Positions 40,471 through 52,384 of a stretch of 64,000 nucleotides of DNA are shown piece by piece. The notes under the pieces were generated by a model, which saw nothing but the letters and a program-made list of their open reading frames with translations, did no database searches and was not told where the DNA came from. Numbering within the stretch: the first letter of the stretch is position 1; every line of letters starts with the position of its first letter. Position numbers and translations under genes: made by a program. Where the stretch lies: the NCBI GenBank assembly GCA_023055355.1, contig JALJCS010000054.1:682001-746000 (forward strand), written 5' to 3'. Origin of the DNA: Agelaius tricolor. Taxonomy: Eukaryota; Chordata; Aves; Passeriformes; Icteridae.

Positions 40471-41595
40471 GATCAGTGCAACATCAAAGAGCGGCCAAGT
40501 CCCCGTGCAGCTCCTCGGAGACCGAGCGAGGACACCGGGAATTCTGGATTTAGGGCGAGGACAAAGCAGCGGCCACAACATCAGCGCGTTCCCAGCTCCA
40601 TCCCCGTTCCCAACCCCGAACACGGCACCACCGGAGCAGCAGCTGCAGAAACTCCCAACCCTGTCCCAGCCCAAACCAGGAAAACTCCAAACCCGGGAAT
40701 TCCTCATTTCCCCCTTGTCCATCTGTTGTCTCCTGGAGCTGGACTCTTCTCGCAGGTTTTCCAGGAGTTTTCCCAGCCGTTCCCGGAGCTCTGCGCTGAG
40801 TTCCCGCGGTGCCGAGGCTCTCGTCCCGCCGATGCCGTCACGGGGTTTTGTTTTCCAAGCTCGTGGAAGTCGACTCCAGCTGGAAGTTTTTCCACGAGCA
40901 GTGGTTCACGCTGAGATCAAAGCTCAAGGAATAAACCTCACAGGGAATGACCAAACCTGACAGGTGCAGGAGAGGAGGATTTTCCAGCACAATTCCCGGA
41001 GTTTGCTCCCATCTGGGTGTGAATTTTTTTGAGGAATTATTTAATTTGAACCGAGTACAAACTGTTCAGGCTCAGGAGAAACATGAATCCTATTAATCCT
41101 CTTCAAGAAAACAATAACCAGATTCCCACCAGACAGCATTCCCAAAATTCTGGCCTCTCACCCAATATTCCTCCTCCCTCCATAAATTAAACCAGATTTT
41201 TCAACAGGAGCTGCATGCGAAGCCAAGTTTGTTCCAGAGGGTTTCCAAACAAATGTCAACCAACATTCCCCGAGCCACCTCCTGCCTTTCTGTTTGTGTT
41301 TTCTCCAGAATTCCCAGCACTGGAGGACAAAAATTCCCTCTGAGCCCATCCCTGTGGGAAGCACTTGGAGAAGGAACACTGTCAAAGCCACCCATCAGCA
41401 GGACAACCTCAAACGCATCAGCAGAGCAAATCTGGAACACCACCAACCTTAATTCCACGGACCAGGAACCTCCCAAAGGAGGGGAAAAAAAAACAGAACT
41501 CCCACAGGATGAGTTTTTACCTCTCCAGGTATTTCCAGGTGCTGCATCTCACACGGACAGCTGGGAGCAGGATCGGGGATACCAACTCACCTGTG
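40470..41595. other. Unique intron or 5' region of ZNF638
   Basis: Unique sequence with moderate GC, no recognised domain in any frame. Confidence 0.45.
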
Positions 41596-41735
41596 CAAAC
41601 CTCAGGGATGGGATCCAGGCTGGGAAAGACTTGGAGCAGCCTGGTCTATGGAAAATGTCCCCATCCATGGCAGGGGGTGGCACTGGATGGGATCTGAGGT
41701 CCCTTCCCACCCAAACCAGTCTGGGATTCTAGGAA
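41595..41735 (+). mobile_element. CR1 LINE tail fragment
   Basis: GACTTGGAGCAGCCTGGTCT, CCATGGCAGGGGGTGGCACT and GGTCCCTTCCCACCCAAACC are the sense CR1 3' terminus. Confidence 0.75.
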
Positions 41736-41974
41736 GGGCTGCGGACAAGGAGCTCCCGAGTGACCTTTCCAAAGGAAATGCTGGAAATGCTCCAAAGGAA
41801 ATGCCAAGACGGAGGAAACAATGGTCTGGAGATATCAGGGAGAGCCTCACCTTCCTCCTCCAGGCAGCTTTGCCTGGGAAGCGTCAGAGCCTCGGAGGCG
41901 CCGCTGCTGGGACAGGGACACCACAGCAGGGACCGGGCTCCGAGCTGGGGCTGCCACAGTGACACCGACTGGAA

Positions 41975-42325
41975 ATCATGGAATGGTTTGGGTGGGAAAA
42001 GAGCTTAAATCCCATCCAATCCCGCCCCCAGATCAGGGACATCTCCCACCGTCCCAGCTGGATCCAAGCCCCAATGTCCAACCTGGCCTTGGGCACTGCC
42101 AGGGATCCAGGGGCAGCCCCAGCAAATCTGGGAATTCCAGCCCAGCCAGGAATTCCTTGCCAAGATCCCAGCCCAATCTCCCCTTTCCCAGTGGGAGCCA
42201 TTCCCTGCGTCCCATCTCTCCATCCCTCATGTCCCAAGTCCCACTCCCGCTCTCCTTCAGGCTCTGAGGTCTCCCTGGAGCTCTCCCTTCTCCAGGAGAA
42301 CATTCCCAGCTGATCCCTGGGAAGG
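41975..42325 (-). mobile_element. CR1 LINE fragment
   Basis: Begins TCATGGAATGGTTTGGGTGG, contains CCTTGGGCACTGCCAGGGAT and ends near TTCTCCAGGAGAACATTCCC. Same subfamily as the copies at 35440 and 55005. Confidence 0.8.
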
Positions 42326-42539
42326 GCAATCCCAGAACTTCGGAGCACAACACAAAAGCCGAACGACGCCTTCCTTGCTTTCCCCTTCAACTTCCTGCCT
42401 CCATTTTCCAGCCTTCCCAATATGGATGGAGAAATGGAAAGTTCTGGATTTTAAACTCTCCCTGGTGTTTGCAGAGCCTGAATGAGAGCACAGAGCAAGA
42501 ATTCCTGCATGGAGGAAAAGGACAAGGAACCTGCACCAG

Positions 42540-42960
42540 CACAGAATCCTGGGATTATCCCGGCTGGAAAACACCTTTGGGATCACCCAGTCCAAGCTGT
42601 GCCCAATGCCCGCCTTGGCACTGGGTGCCACATCCAGGAATTCCTTGGACACCTCCAGGGATGGGGACTCCAAACCTCCCTGGGCCCTTCCAAGGCCTGA
42701 GCACCCTTTCCATGGGGAAATTCCTGCTGGTGTCAACCCTGAGCCTCCCCTGGCACAGCCTGAGGCCGTTCCCTCTTATCCTGTTATTCCCTGGGATCAG
42801 ATCCCAACTCCCCCTTCCCTGTCAGGGATTTGTGGAGACCCTCAAGGTCCTTGTGAAGCCTCCCTTTCTCCAGGAGCCTCAGGAGAAGGCAGAAGGGGAT
42901 TCCTCCCGTTACACAGAAGGCTCATCCAAAAGGAAATTCCAAAAGGAGAATTTCCTGATC
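42540..42960 (-). mobile_element. CR1 LINE fragment of a different, older subfamily
   Basis: ACAGAATCCTGGGATTATCC, GGGATCACCCAGTCCAAGC, TTTCCATGGGGAAATTCCTG and CCTCCCCTGGCACAGCCTGA are antisense CR1 motifs different from the other copies here. Confidence 0.75.
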
Positions 42961-43590
42961 TGTCCCTATAAATAGCATGGAATTTTCTGGCTCTGTGCTA
43001 ACTCCAGAGCAGATAAACAAAGCTGGAACCAAAGCCATGCCTGGGAAGCTGCTGGGCCTTTCCAAGAGTTCTTCCAGACCTGACCACATCCCCATGGATC
43101 TCACCATGTCCAGTCCCAAGACCTGGATCTCCTTTGGAGATTCCCTGCTCTTCCTTTGCTTGATGGCAAAATCTTGGAATGTTCTGGAAGAACCTGGATT
43201 TTCCTCCTCCTTCCTGTGCTGCCCAACAGCACGATGGCATCCAGAGGGTGCCATGGTCCTTCCCTCTGGAGAATTCCTCACCCACAGCAGCCCAGATGTC
43301 CTCTCATCAAGGTCAGGCCTTGGGCAAGGCATTCCCAGCCCTTTCCCTGCATCTGGGAATTCTTTCCCGTGATTTTGGATGGCTCTGGGCAGTTCACCAC
43401 CCTCTGGATCTCTGGGATTGTCATCTCCAGACCTTCCCTTGCCAGCACAACCCCACTGGGACATCCCAGTTCCAGCAGGAGCTCCTGGATTTTCCAGGTT
43501 ATCTGTGGTGTCCACCCTTATTATCCCTCCATCCTGGGATCTTCCAGGTGCCAAACCACCACACAGCTCCTCCCAAATCCAGCAGAGCAT
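42960..43590. other. Intron sequence between CR1 copy and minisatellite
   Basis: Unclassified, possibly older repeat sequence. Nothing coding recognised. Confidence 0.4.
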
Positions 43591-44125
43591 GACAGATCCA
43601 GGTGGGCTGCCATTCCAGGTTCTCCTATTCCTGGTGGGATGCAATTCCAGGTTCTCCCATTCCGGGTGGGTTGGCATTCCAGGTTCTCCCATTCATGGTG
43701 GGTTGGCATTCCAGGTTCTCCCACTCCAGGTGGGTTGGCATTCCAGGTTCTGCCATTCATGGTGGGATGCCATTCCAGGTTCTCCCATTCCAGGTTCTCC
43801 CATTCCAGGTGGGCTCCCATTCATGGTGGGCTCCCATTCATGGTGGGCTCCCATTCATGGTGGGCTCCCATTCCAGGTTCTCCCATTCCAGGTGGGCTCC
43901 CATTCCAGGTTCTCCCATTCATGGTGGGCTGCCATTCCAGGTTCTCTCATTCCAGGTTCTCCCATTCATGGTGGGCTGCCATTCCAGGTTCTCTCATTCC
44001 AGGTTCTCCCATTCCAGGTTCTCCCATTCCTGGTGAGCTGCCATTCCAGGTTCTCTCATTCCAGGTTCTCCCATTCCAGGTTCTCCCATTCCTGGTGGGC
44101 TGCCATTCCAGGTTCTCCCATTCCA
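43590..44125. repeat. Minisatellite, GGTGGGCTCCCATTCCAGGT type
   Basis: About 25 copies of 17-34 bp units made of CATTCCAGGTTCTCCCATT and CATGGTGGGCTCC. Produces long artefactual open frames on both strands. Confidence 0.9.
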
Positions 44126-44129
44126 ACAG

Positions 44130-45965
44130 GGCCACCTGCCTGCTCAAGCAAGAATTCCCAGTATTTGAGAGGTGAAAGCAGCTCCAGGCAAAATCCTCCC
44201 TGGGGATATTCCAGTTACCAGCTCCGGATCCAGCAGGATCTCAGCTGGGATCAGTGGGTTTGGAATTCCAAGAGCCAGGATCACTGGGAATGTTCCAGCC
44301 ACACCAGCACACACAAGGGATTGGGATGTGTCCTGGAGGATGAGGAGGAAGAGGAAGGCAGAATGGGAATGGTCCTGAAGCACCTGGATAATGGGAAGAG
44401 GACAAATCCCAGCCTGGAAATTTGGATTTCCCAGGAAAAAGGGAACAGCAAAGGCTGAGCTGGAATTGTAAAGCCTGAAGGAGGCAGATCCTAAAAAAGG
44501 ACCGGGATGGGGAAGGAAGCACTTGAACAAGAAAATTCCTGGCATGAGATAAAACCACGTGGAAAAAGGGACCCAAACCCCAAGCAAAGTTATTCCTCCC
44601 ACTCTGCGCCATCCTGGGAACCGAAGTCCCATTTTCCCACTCCTCTCTCCCAGTTTTCCTATGGAAAAGGCCATTTTGCAGGTATGGAATATCCCTCCAG
44701 CCACTCCAGGCCCGTTCCCAGCCCAGGGAAAGGCAAACTCAGCTCCCAAATCCCAAACAAAACTCCCAGCAAGAGTTCATTCCATCCCAAGCTGGACATC
44801 AACACCAGCCCTACTGGAATCTATTGGAGTATTCCCAAAATTCTGCCCCATCCCAGCCTTTGGGGCAGGAGGTTTCTATCCAAGAAAAAAAAAAAAAAAT
44901 CAGGACAAGCCTTTCAACCAAGAATTCCAGAAACAGGACCAAAACTGGGCATTTTAACACCAGGAACCTCCCTCAAATTCCACTTTCAGAGCAGCACAAA
45001 GTTTAATAAATCAACTTAAACACCAGCAACAGGTCCCTGACACCATCACTGACATTCCTGCCTAAAATTCCCAAAAAAAGCCCAAGTTCCACACAGAATA
45101 TTTAACTGATGGCAAGGAGGTAGGAAAATAGGTTTTATTTACCTTCAGGAGTGGAAGATAAAGGGGAAATACCCAGATGAGCTCCTTGTCTGGCAGCAAA
45201 ATCAACTCAAATCCCAAATTGGGGAAGGAAAAGAGGGAAGAGAAGGAATCCAGGTTTTGGAAGCCTTTGGCAAACCCCACCCTTGGATAAATATCCCAAA
45301 TTTCAGCAGAAATTGGGGAAGAGGCTGGGCTGGTCCCTTCCATCCCCACACCCCAGGGGCAGATTTAAATGGGGAAAAAGAAATGAAAAATGAAATTCAG
45401 GATACTCCTTCTCCTTGGGGAATGTCTTATCCCAAAGAAAATCATGAGCTCATGTCAGATCCACCCTCTCTGATCCTCCCAGCAGCCAATTGAAGGTTTT
45501 AGATGTCCAGGGAAGGATCCCACAGCAGAGAAAGGAGCAAAAAAACCCAAACCAACAACACTTAAACATCAATTCTGGGCTGGAATGAGATTTTTTTGGA
45601 GGGTTGGTTTGGATTCTGAGTCAAAAAACCTATCAAGTTTTATGTAAATAATCTCAGAAATTACCCTATAAAAGGAGATTAAAAAAAAAAATTAATTAAA
45701 AGAGCAACCCGCACTACATTTCTGATTTAAAATAACACTAAAACTATCCAAGGAGCCTGTGCTTAAATCGTATTTTAGAAAATGTTAAATCCCCCGAAAG
45801 AGGAAGTTCCTGCAAACCACGTGATGCTACTGAGCTACAACACTTGGCCTCACGTAAAAATCGTTTTTCTTCGGGTATTTTACCCAATTTTGCTCAATTA
45901 TTCCTGTTTTAAAGCAGAAAAAAGGGAAAATCCGCGTTTTTAACCCCAAACCACGAGCAGGTGCC
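44130..45965. other. Unique ZNF638 first-intron sequence
   Basis: Mixed sequence with an A run at 44884-44898 and an AT-rich part near 45640-45760. No gene recognised. Confidence 0.5.
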
Positions 45966-45969
45966 TGAG

Positions 45970-46105
45970 GTCACATCCCGGTCCTGAGGTGCAAACTCAA
46001 CCTAAAGCTGGTGTTGCTCTATTTAGGGTCAATTTTAACCCAAAACCACAACTCCCAGCATCCATATCCCATTGTTTTAACGTAAAAATGCTGAATTTAA
46101 GGATT
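45970..46105 (-). repeat. Left arm of an inverted repeat around the CpG island
   Basis: Contains CTATTTAGGGTCAATTTTAA and CCCATTGTTTTAACGTAAAA; its reverse complement matches 47170-47300 over about 120 bp with divergence. Confidence 0.75.
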
Positions 46106-46310
46106 GAAAAGCCTGAGTATGGATGAAATTAAGACTTTGAGTGTGGTTTGACGTGCAGGGGAATGGAGGATCAGGGCAGCGTTTCCCTCGCTTCAAACCG
46201 CGTAAACCCGAGACTGAAATGTCTAAAAACCAGATTTAAATCCGTGCTGGGTACAAAATGTAGCGAATCCCTTGCGGGGTTGCGGCTGCGCTGCAGGTCG
46301 GTGGCTACAC

Positions 46311-46387
46311 GGCGGCTTTATCCGCGTGCCGGAAGAAAAAGGATAAAAGATTAACGACAAAGAGGCTTTAAAAATAAAGGAATGAAG
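46311..46387 (+). repeat. Direct repeat copy A flanking the CpG island
   Basis: CTTTATCCGCGTGCCGGAAG followed by GGATAAAAGATTAACGACAA and AGAGGCTTTAAAAATAAAGG; near-identical to 47365-47434. Both copies keep an ETS-like CCGGAAG. Confidence 0.8.
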
Positions 46388-46429
46388 GAGAAGAGATAAA
46401 AAAATAAACAATAAACACGCACAGCCCGA

Positions 46430-47050
46430 AGCTCCTCATGAGGGCCCCTCAGCCGCCCCCCCCCCCCACAGCCGCCATTACGCGCGTCCCCCTCAGCCCT
46501 CACCGCTGGGGGGGGGGGGGGGGGGGGCGGCCGCCGCTCGCCTCCTACCTCCGCCGGCGCGCAGCCGCCGCTCTCCCCGCGTCCCCCGCCGCCGGGACGA
46601 GCCGGGAAGAAGCCCCTAAAAGCGGGGGGAAGTCCCTAAAAGCGAGAGGAAGCCCCGAAAAGCGGCGGGGAGAGCCCCGGGGGCGGCGGGCGGAGGGACA
46701 TGGCGCGCCGGGCGCTCTGCGCGTGCGCGGAGGCAGCGCGGGATTCGCGGGGGGGGGGGGGGGAGGTGAGGAGTGGGGGGGGGGGGGGGAGGTGAGGAGT
46801 GGGGGGGGACCCGCGCATGCGCGCCGTGTGCAAAGGGGAGCCGAGCCCCGCCGCGGGGCATGCTGGGAGCAGCCCTCCTATAAAAGGACGGCGGCGGCGC
46901 GCGCCGCCTCAAAGCGGCGCTGGCGTCCGAAGCTTTTGGTGCTCGGTTCTTGCTGCGTTATTGCCACTTTTGGCGCTTCTGCGGGTATTTTTGTAATTCC
47001 CGCAGCGTATTCTGCCCTCTTTGTGGTCCCCTCGTTGTTTTGCTGTGTGT
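46430..47050 (-). promoter_or_regulatory. ZNF638: CpG island, probable ZNF638 promoter and noncoding first exon
   Basis: Dense CpG with long G runs (46508-46527, around 46750 and 46780), and a CATGCTGGGAG motif at about 46859. A minus-strand donor GGAG|GTAGGA at 46548 could end a noncoding first exon feeding the acceptor at 39544. A 17-bp CCTAAAAGCGGGG-like unit is repeated three times at about 46610-46675. Position upstream of the first ZNF638 coding exon supports the role; no transcript evidence. Confidence 0.55.
46879..46886 (+). promoter_or_regulatory. TATA box on the plus strand inside the CpG island
   Basis: TATAAAAG with GC-rich flanks, about 30 bp before GCCTCAAAGC near 46910. It points away from ZNF638 and toward the intergenic region, so it may drive a divergent plus-strand noncoding transcript. 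No protein-coding frame that I recognise follows it. Confidence 0.35.
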
Positions 47051-47169
47051 AGCACAGCCCTTCCCGCCCTGCTGCCGAGCCCGGCCCGTCCGTGAGGGAG
47101 CGGGAGCTGGTTCATTCCCATGCTCGTCAATTAACACTGAGAGCCTTCATTTCATCTTTACTCTGCCTT

Positions 47170-47300
47170 TAAATCCATACATTCAGCATTTTTACCTTAA
47201 AACAATGGGATCTAGCGGTTGGGAATTGTTGGTTTGGGTTATAATTAGCCCTAAATAGAGCAATACCAGCCTCAGGCTGGGTTTGCACCTCAGCCTCCCT
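47170..47300 (+). repeat. Right arm of the inverted repeat
   Basis: CATTCAGCATTTTTACCTTA, AAACAATGGGATC and CCCTAAATAGAGCAATACCA mirror the arm at 45970-46105. Confidence 0.75.
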
Positions 47301-47364
47301 CAGCAGCAGCATCAGGGATGCTCCTCCAGCCACGTGGGTTTGTTCCAAATTTTTCTTCTTTTCA

Positions 47365-47434
47365 CGCTTTATCTGCGTGCCGGAAGGAAAAGGATAAAAG
47401 ATTAACGACAAAGAGGCTTTTAAAATAAAGGAAT
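47365..47434 (+). repeat. Direct repeat copy B flanking the CpG island
   Basis: CTTTATCTGCGTGCCGGAAG then GGATAAAAGATTAACGACAA; same orientation as copy A, about 1.05 kb away. Confidence 0.8.
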
Positions 47435-47960
47435 TCCATGGATTTGGGGCTGTTTTGCCAATTGCAGCCTGAGGATCCTTCCTGATGAAAAGGATTTGGG
47501 GAGGGAAAATCCGTGGTGAACCCAAAGCAGCTTTTGGGGTGAGCCCCAAAATCAGGGAAATTGCTTTTGGTCACTTCAAATTCAATAAATTAAGGAATTG
47601 AAATTAAAGAATTGAAGGAATGATGGAAAAATATTGAAATTAATGGATGGGCACAAGGAATTCTGCTCTTTCAGGGGTTTTGAGAAAATCCCAAATTGCT
47701 TTTACTCATCCTGGATGTGCTGGTGGGGGTCAAAAATAAATCCCCAAAAAATCAAAATCTGGAAATGTGAGCAAATCCCCAAAATTGATGAACCCTAAAT
47801 CCTCCATCCCACAAAGATTTGGGGGCTGAGGAGAAGAATTTTGGGATGCAGCCAGAAATGAGGGGATTTTTGGGATTTGGAGCAGCAGGAAAAGCTGAGG
47901 GAGCTGGGACAGGACAAAAGGGGATTTGTGGGGTGGGAATTGGGATTTGGGGACAGGAAC
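47435..47960. other. Intergenic unique sequence
   Basis: No gene or clear repeat recognised between the ZNF638 CpG island flank and the following minisatellite. Confidence 0.45.
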
Positions 47961-47964
47961 TGCA

Positions 47965-48135
47965 GGGACATGGGGAATTCTCCTCCTGGAAAAGCATTTC
48001 CAGCCCTGGGATTTGGGGAATTCTCCTCCTGGAAAAGCCTTTCCAGCCCTGGGACATGGGGAATTCTCCTCCTGGAAAAGCCTTTCCAGCCCTGGGATTT
48101 GGGGAATTCTCCTCCTGGAAAAGCTTTTCCAGCCC
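47965..48135. repeat. 43-bp minisatellite, four copies
   Basis: Unit GGGGAATTCTCCTCCTGGAA plus AAGCCTTTCCAGCCCTGGGA, four near-perfect copies in the intergenic region. Confidence 0.92.
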
Positions 48136-48455
48136 TGCCACCGCTGCCCGCGCCAGGGCGGAGTCCCCGTCCCATGGCGGGGGCTGGTGGCACTTGGGGA
48201 CATGCGGTGGCCTCGGGGTAATGGTGGCGCTGGAGGCTGCGGGCAGCTGCGGGCCCCAATTAACTCATTAACTCATCAAGTCATTAACTCATTAAGGCAT
48301 TAAGTCATTAACTCAGGTGGCTCCGGGCCAGCGCCGGGGGTCGCTGAGCTCTCAGCGCTGTCCCCAAGGTGCGACAGCAGATGGGGCCACCAGCCCCGCG
48401 GGGACCGCGCTGCGCGACAGCGGCGCCGGGGCGGGGACAGAGCGGGGACAGCTCT

Positions 48456-48731
48456 GGGGACAGCGACAGGGACAGCCAGCCCCGTGTCACTGCTAGGGAC
48501 AAGGACAGGGACAGCCAGCCCTGTGTCACTGTTTGGGGACAGGGACAGGAACAGGGACAGCCAGCCCCGTGTCACTGCAGGGGACAGGGACAGGAACAGC
48601 CAGCCCCGTGTCACTGTTTGGGGACAGGGACAGCCAGCCCCGTGTCACTGCTGGGGACAGGGACAGGGACAGCCAGCCCCGTGTCACTGTTGGGGACAGG
48701 GACAGGGACAGCCAGCCCCGTGTCACTGCTG

Positions 48732-48762
<31 letters not shown>

Positions 48763-49240
48763 CCAGCCCTGTGTCACTGTTTGGGGACAGGGACAGGGAC
48801 AGCCAGCTCTGTGTCACTGCTGGGGACAGGGACAGGGACAGGGACAGCCAGCCCTGTGTCACTGCTGGGGACGGGGACAGGGACAGGGACAGCCAGCCCT
48901 GTGTCACTGTTTGGGGACAGGGACAGGGACAGCCAGCTCTGTGTCACTGCTGGGGACAGGGACAGGGACAGGGACAGCCAGCCCTGTGTCACTGCTGGGG
49001 ACGGGGACAGGGACAGGGACAGCCAGCCCTGTGTCACTGCTGGGGACAGGGACAGGGACAGCCAGCTCTGTGTCACTGTTTGGGGACAGGGACAGGGACA
49101 GGGACAGCCAGCCCTGTGTCACTGTTTGGGGACAGGGACAGGGACCGCCAGCCCCGTGTCACTGTTTGGGGACAGGGACAGCCAGCCCTGTGTCACTGTT
49201 GGGGACAGGGACAGGGACAGCCAGCCCTGTGTCACTGCTG

Positions 49241-49271
<31 letters not shown>

Positions 49272-49364
49272 CCAGCCCCGTGTCACTGTTTGGGGACAGG
49301 GACAGCCAGCCCTGTGTCACTGCTGGGGACAGGGACAGGGACAGCCAGCCCTGTGTCACTGCTG

Positions 49365-49395
<31 letters not shown>

Positions 49396-50145
49396 CCAGC
49401 CCCGTGTCACTGTTTGGGGACAGGGACAGGGACAGGGACAGCCAGCCCTGTGTCACTGTTGGGGACAGGGACAGGGGACAGCCAGCCCTGTGTCACTGCT
49501 GGGGACAGGGACAGCCAGCCCTGTGTCACTGTTTGGGGACAGGGACAGGGACAGCCAGCCCTGTGTCACTGCTGGGGACAGGGACAGGGGACAGCCAGCC
49601 CTGTGTCACTGTTTGGGGACAGGGACAGGAACAGCCAGCCCTGTGTCACTGCTGGGGACAGGGACAGCCAGCCCTGTGTCACTGCTGGGGACAGGGACAG
49701 GGACAGCCAGCCCTGTGTCACTGCTGGGGACAGGGACAGGGGACAGCCAGCCCCGTGTCACTGCTGGGGACAGGGACAGCCAGCTCTGTGTCACTGTTTG
49801 GGACAGGGACAGGGACAGCCAGCCCTGTGTCACTGTTTGGGACAGGGACAGGGACAGCCAGCCCTGTGTCACTGTTTGGGGACAGGGACAGCCAGCCCCG
49901 TGTCACTGCTAGGGACAGGGACAGGGACAGCCAGCCCCGTGTCACTGCTGGGGACAGGAACAGGGACAGGGACAGCCAGCCCCGTGTCACTGCTGGGGAC
50001 AGGAACAGGGACAGGGACAGCCAGCCCCGTGTCACTGTTGGGGACAGGGACAGGGACAGCCAGCCCCGTGTCACTGTTGGGGACAGGGACAGCCAGCCCT
50101 GTGTCACTGTTTGGGGACAGGGACAGGGACAGCCAGCCCCAGCCG
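48456..50145. repeat. 1.7-kb minisatellite, GACAGCCAGCCCTGTGTCAC type
   Basis: About 42 copies of a unit GGACAGCCAGCCCTGTGTCA plus CTGCTGGGGACAGGGACAG, length varying in steps of 6 bp because of internal (GGGACA)n. All three plus frames are open for hundreds of codons since the unit lacks stops; none is a gene. Confidence 0.95.
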
Positions 50146-50149
50146 CTGT

Positions 50150-50930
50150 CGCTGTCCCCTGGCCGGCCCCACGTGGCGGTGCCATCCCAGCCGCTGGGTG
50201 ACATTCCTGTCACCGCGTGTCGGTGACATTCCCGGCCTCACTCGGTGGCCCTCGGTGACCTTGCGGGGCTGGCCTGTCCCCTCCTGTCCCCTCCTGTCCC
50301 CTCCTGTCCCCTCCCACCCCACAAATCCCGCCCGCATTCGGGACACACCCGCCCCAAACCCCAAACCCCAAACCCCACAGGACATCTGTCCCCAAGGGCG
50401 ACACCCCCAGTGCCACCGCAGCCCCCCCGAGTGTCCCCAGCACCTCCCGCTGTCCCCGAGGTGCCACCTCCGAGGTGCCACCCCCTTGTCCCCCCCGCCC
50501 CGCGCTATTCCTGTCCCCAGCCATACAAGGAGCCGGCGGCCACGCCGGGGGACGTCACCTGTCCCCAAGTGTCGCCTTCTGGGTGGCCCGAGCTGGCGAC
50601 GGTGACATGAGCACGGGGATTGTCACCTCCCGCTCGTTGGGGACACTTTGTCGTGTTTGTCCCTCTCGCTGTTGGGACTGACCCGGGATTAGCGCCCGCC
50701 GAGGTGACAGGAATAGCTCTGGGGACACTGGTGACCCTCGCGCTGGCCTTGGGGACAGCTCTGGGGACACTGCCCTGCACCCGGCCCCTCTCTGTCCCCC
50801 GGCTCCAGCGGGAACTGTCCCCGTCCTGCTGGGGACACTGGGGACAGCCCACCCCAAACGGGGGGACCGGCCAGGGCAGGGACAAACCCCAAAAGATTGG
50901 GGGGGGCCCGGGCCAGGAGCACCCCTGGGG
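50150..50930. other. GC-rich intergenic sequence
   Basis: Contains TGTCCCCTCCTGTCCCCTCC short repeats at about 50275-50320 and many TGTCCCC motifs, but no recognised gene. Confidence 0.5.
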
Positions 50931-52140
50931 GACCCCAGAACTGCCCACGGACCCCAAAACTGCCCACGGACCCCAAAACCGCTCCCTGCACCCCAAAACC
51001 GCTCCCTGCACCCCAAAAGTGCCCATGGAGCATCCAGGGCATCCTTCAGGAGAACCCAAAAGTGCCCACGGAACATCCAGGGGATCCCCCAGGACATGGA
51101 AACCCCAAAACTGCCCACGGAGCCCAAAAGTGCCCGCGGAGTGTCCAGAGAATCCCTCGGGAGACCCTAAAAGTGCCCACGGACCCCAAAAGTGCTCCCT
51201 GCACCCCAAAAGTGCCCACGGACCCCAAAAGTGCCCACGGAGTATCCAGGGCATCCTTCAGGACATGGAAACCCCAAAACTGCCCACGGACCCTAAAAGT
51301 GCTCACACACCCCAAAACTGCTCCCTGCACCCCAAAAGTGCCCACGGAGCATCCAGGGAATCCCTCAGGACATGGAAACCCCAGAACTGCCCACGGACCC
51401 TAAAACTGCCCATGGAGCATCCAGAGAATCCCTCAGGAGACCCCAAAACCGCTCCCTGCACCACAAAACTGCTCCCTGCACCCCAAAAGTGCCCACGGAG
51501 CCTCCAGGGAATCCTTCAGGAGACCCCAAAAGTGCCTACGGACCCCAAAACTGCCCATGGAGCATCCAGGCGATCCCCCAGGGCACAGAGACCCCAAAAC
51601 TGCCCACGGACCCCAAAACCGCCGACGGAACCTCCAGAAAATCCCCCAGGAGACCCCAAAACTGCTCCCTGCACCCTAAAAATCCCGGCCCGGAGCAGGG
51701 AATGGGTTTGGGGTCACGCCGAGGGGTGGGGGGACATTTTGGGTCCCCCTTTTCTGAGGTCTCCCCAAATGGAGCACGAAGCCTTCAGGGAGGCTTTCTC
51801 TCCTCAGGAGACCCCAAAACTGCTCCCTGCACCCCAAAACTCCTCACGGAGCCTCCGGGGGAATCCCCCAGGGGACAAAGACCCCAAAACTGCTCCCTGC
51901 ACCCAAAAAACCCCAGCCCGGAGCAGGGAATGGGTTTGGGGTCACACCGAGGGGTGAATCCCCCAGGAGACCCCAAAACTGCTCCCCCCACCCCAAAACT
52001 GCCCACGGACCCTCCAGGAAGCCCCACCAGGGCACAGAGACCCCAAAACTTCTCCCCGCACCCCAAAACCGCCCACCGAGAGTCCTCAGGACACGGAGAC
52101 CCCAAAACTTCTCCCCGCACCCCAAAAACCCCAGCCCGGA
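50930..52140. repeat. Tandem array, CCCCAAAACTGCCCACGGAC type
   Basis: About 45 copies of CCCCAAAACTGCCCACGGAC and CCCCAAAACTGCTCCCTGCA, spaced by CATCCAGGGAATCC blocks. A longer block around GGAGCAGGGAATGGGTTTGG recurs at about 51690, 51920 and 52138. Confidence 0.9.
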
Positions 52141-52384
52141 GCAGGGGATGGGTTTGGGGTCACACCGAGGGGTGAGGGGACATTTTGGGTCCCCCTTTCT
52201 CTGCCCTGGGGGTGCTCCCGGGGGTGTCCCCCCAACCCCAAATCCGGGGGTGCGCGGCTGCGTCTCCCCAAAATTGGGGCTCCTGCCGTGCCCGGGTGAG
52301 GCTGGGAAACCCCAAACCCGCCCCAAACAGCGCGGGGGGATTTGGGGGACCCCCGAAAAGGGTCGGGGGGGGGGGCACTCACCG

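Noticed and set aside
46918..47060. Possible small structured RNA gene downstream of the TATA box
   Set aside because: No match to a known snRNA, snoRNA or vault RNA pattern that I could recognise and no box motifs in proper spacing.
48369..50226. Three overlapping plus-strand open frames of 459-610 codons (RDRDSQP, QGQPALCHC, GTGTASPVS peptides)
   Set aside because: All three frames of the same minisatellite are open; periodic low-complexity peptide, no start context or splice support.
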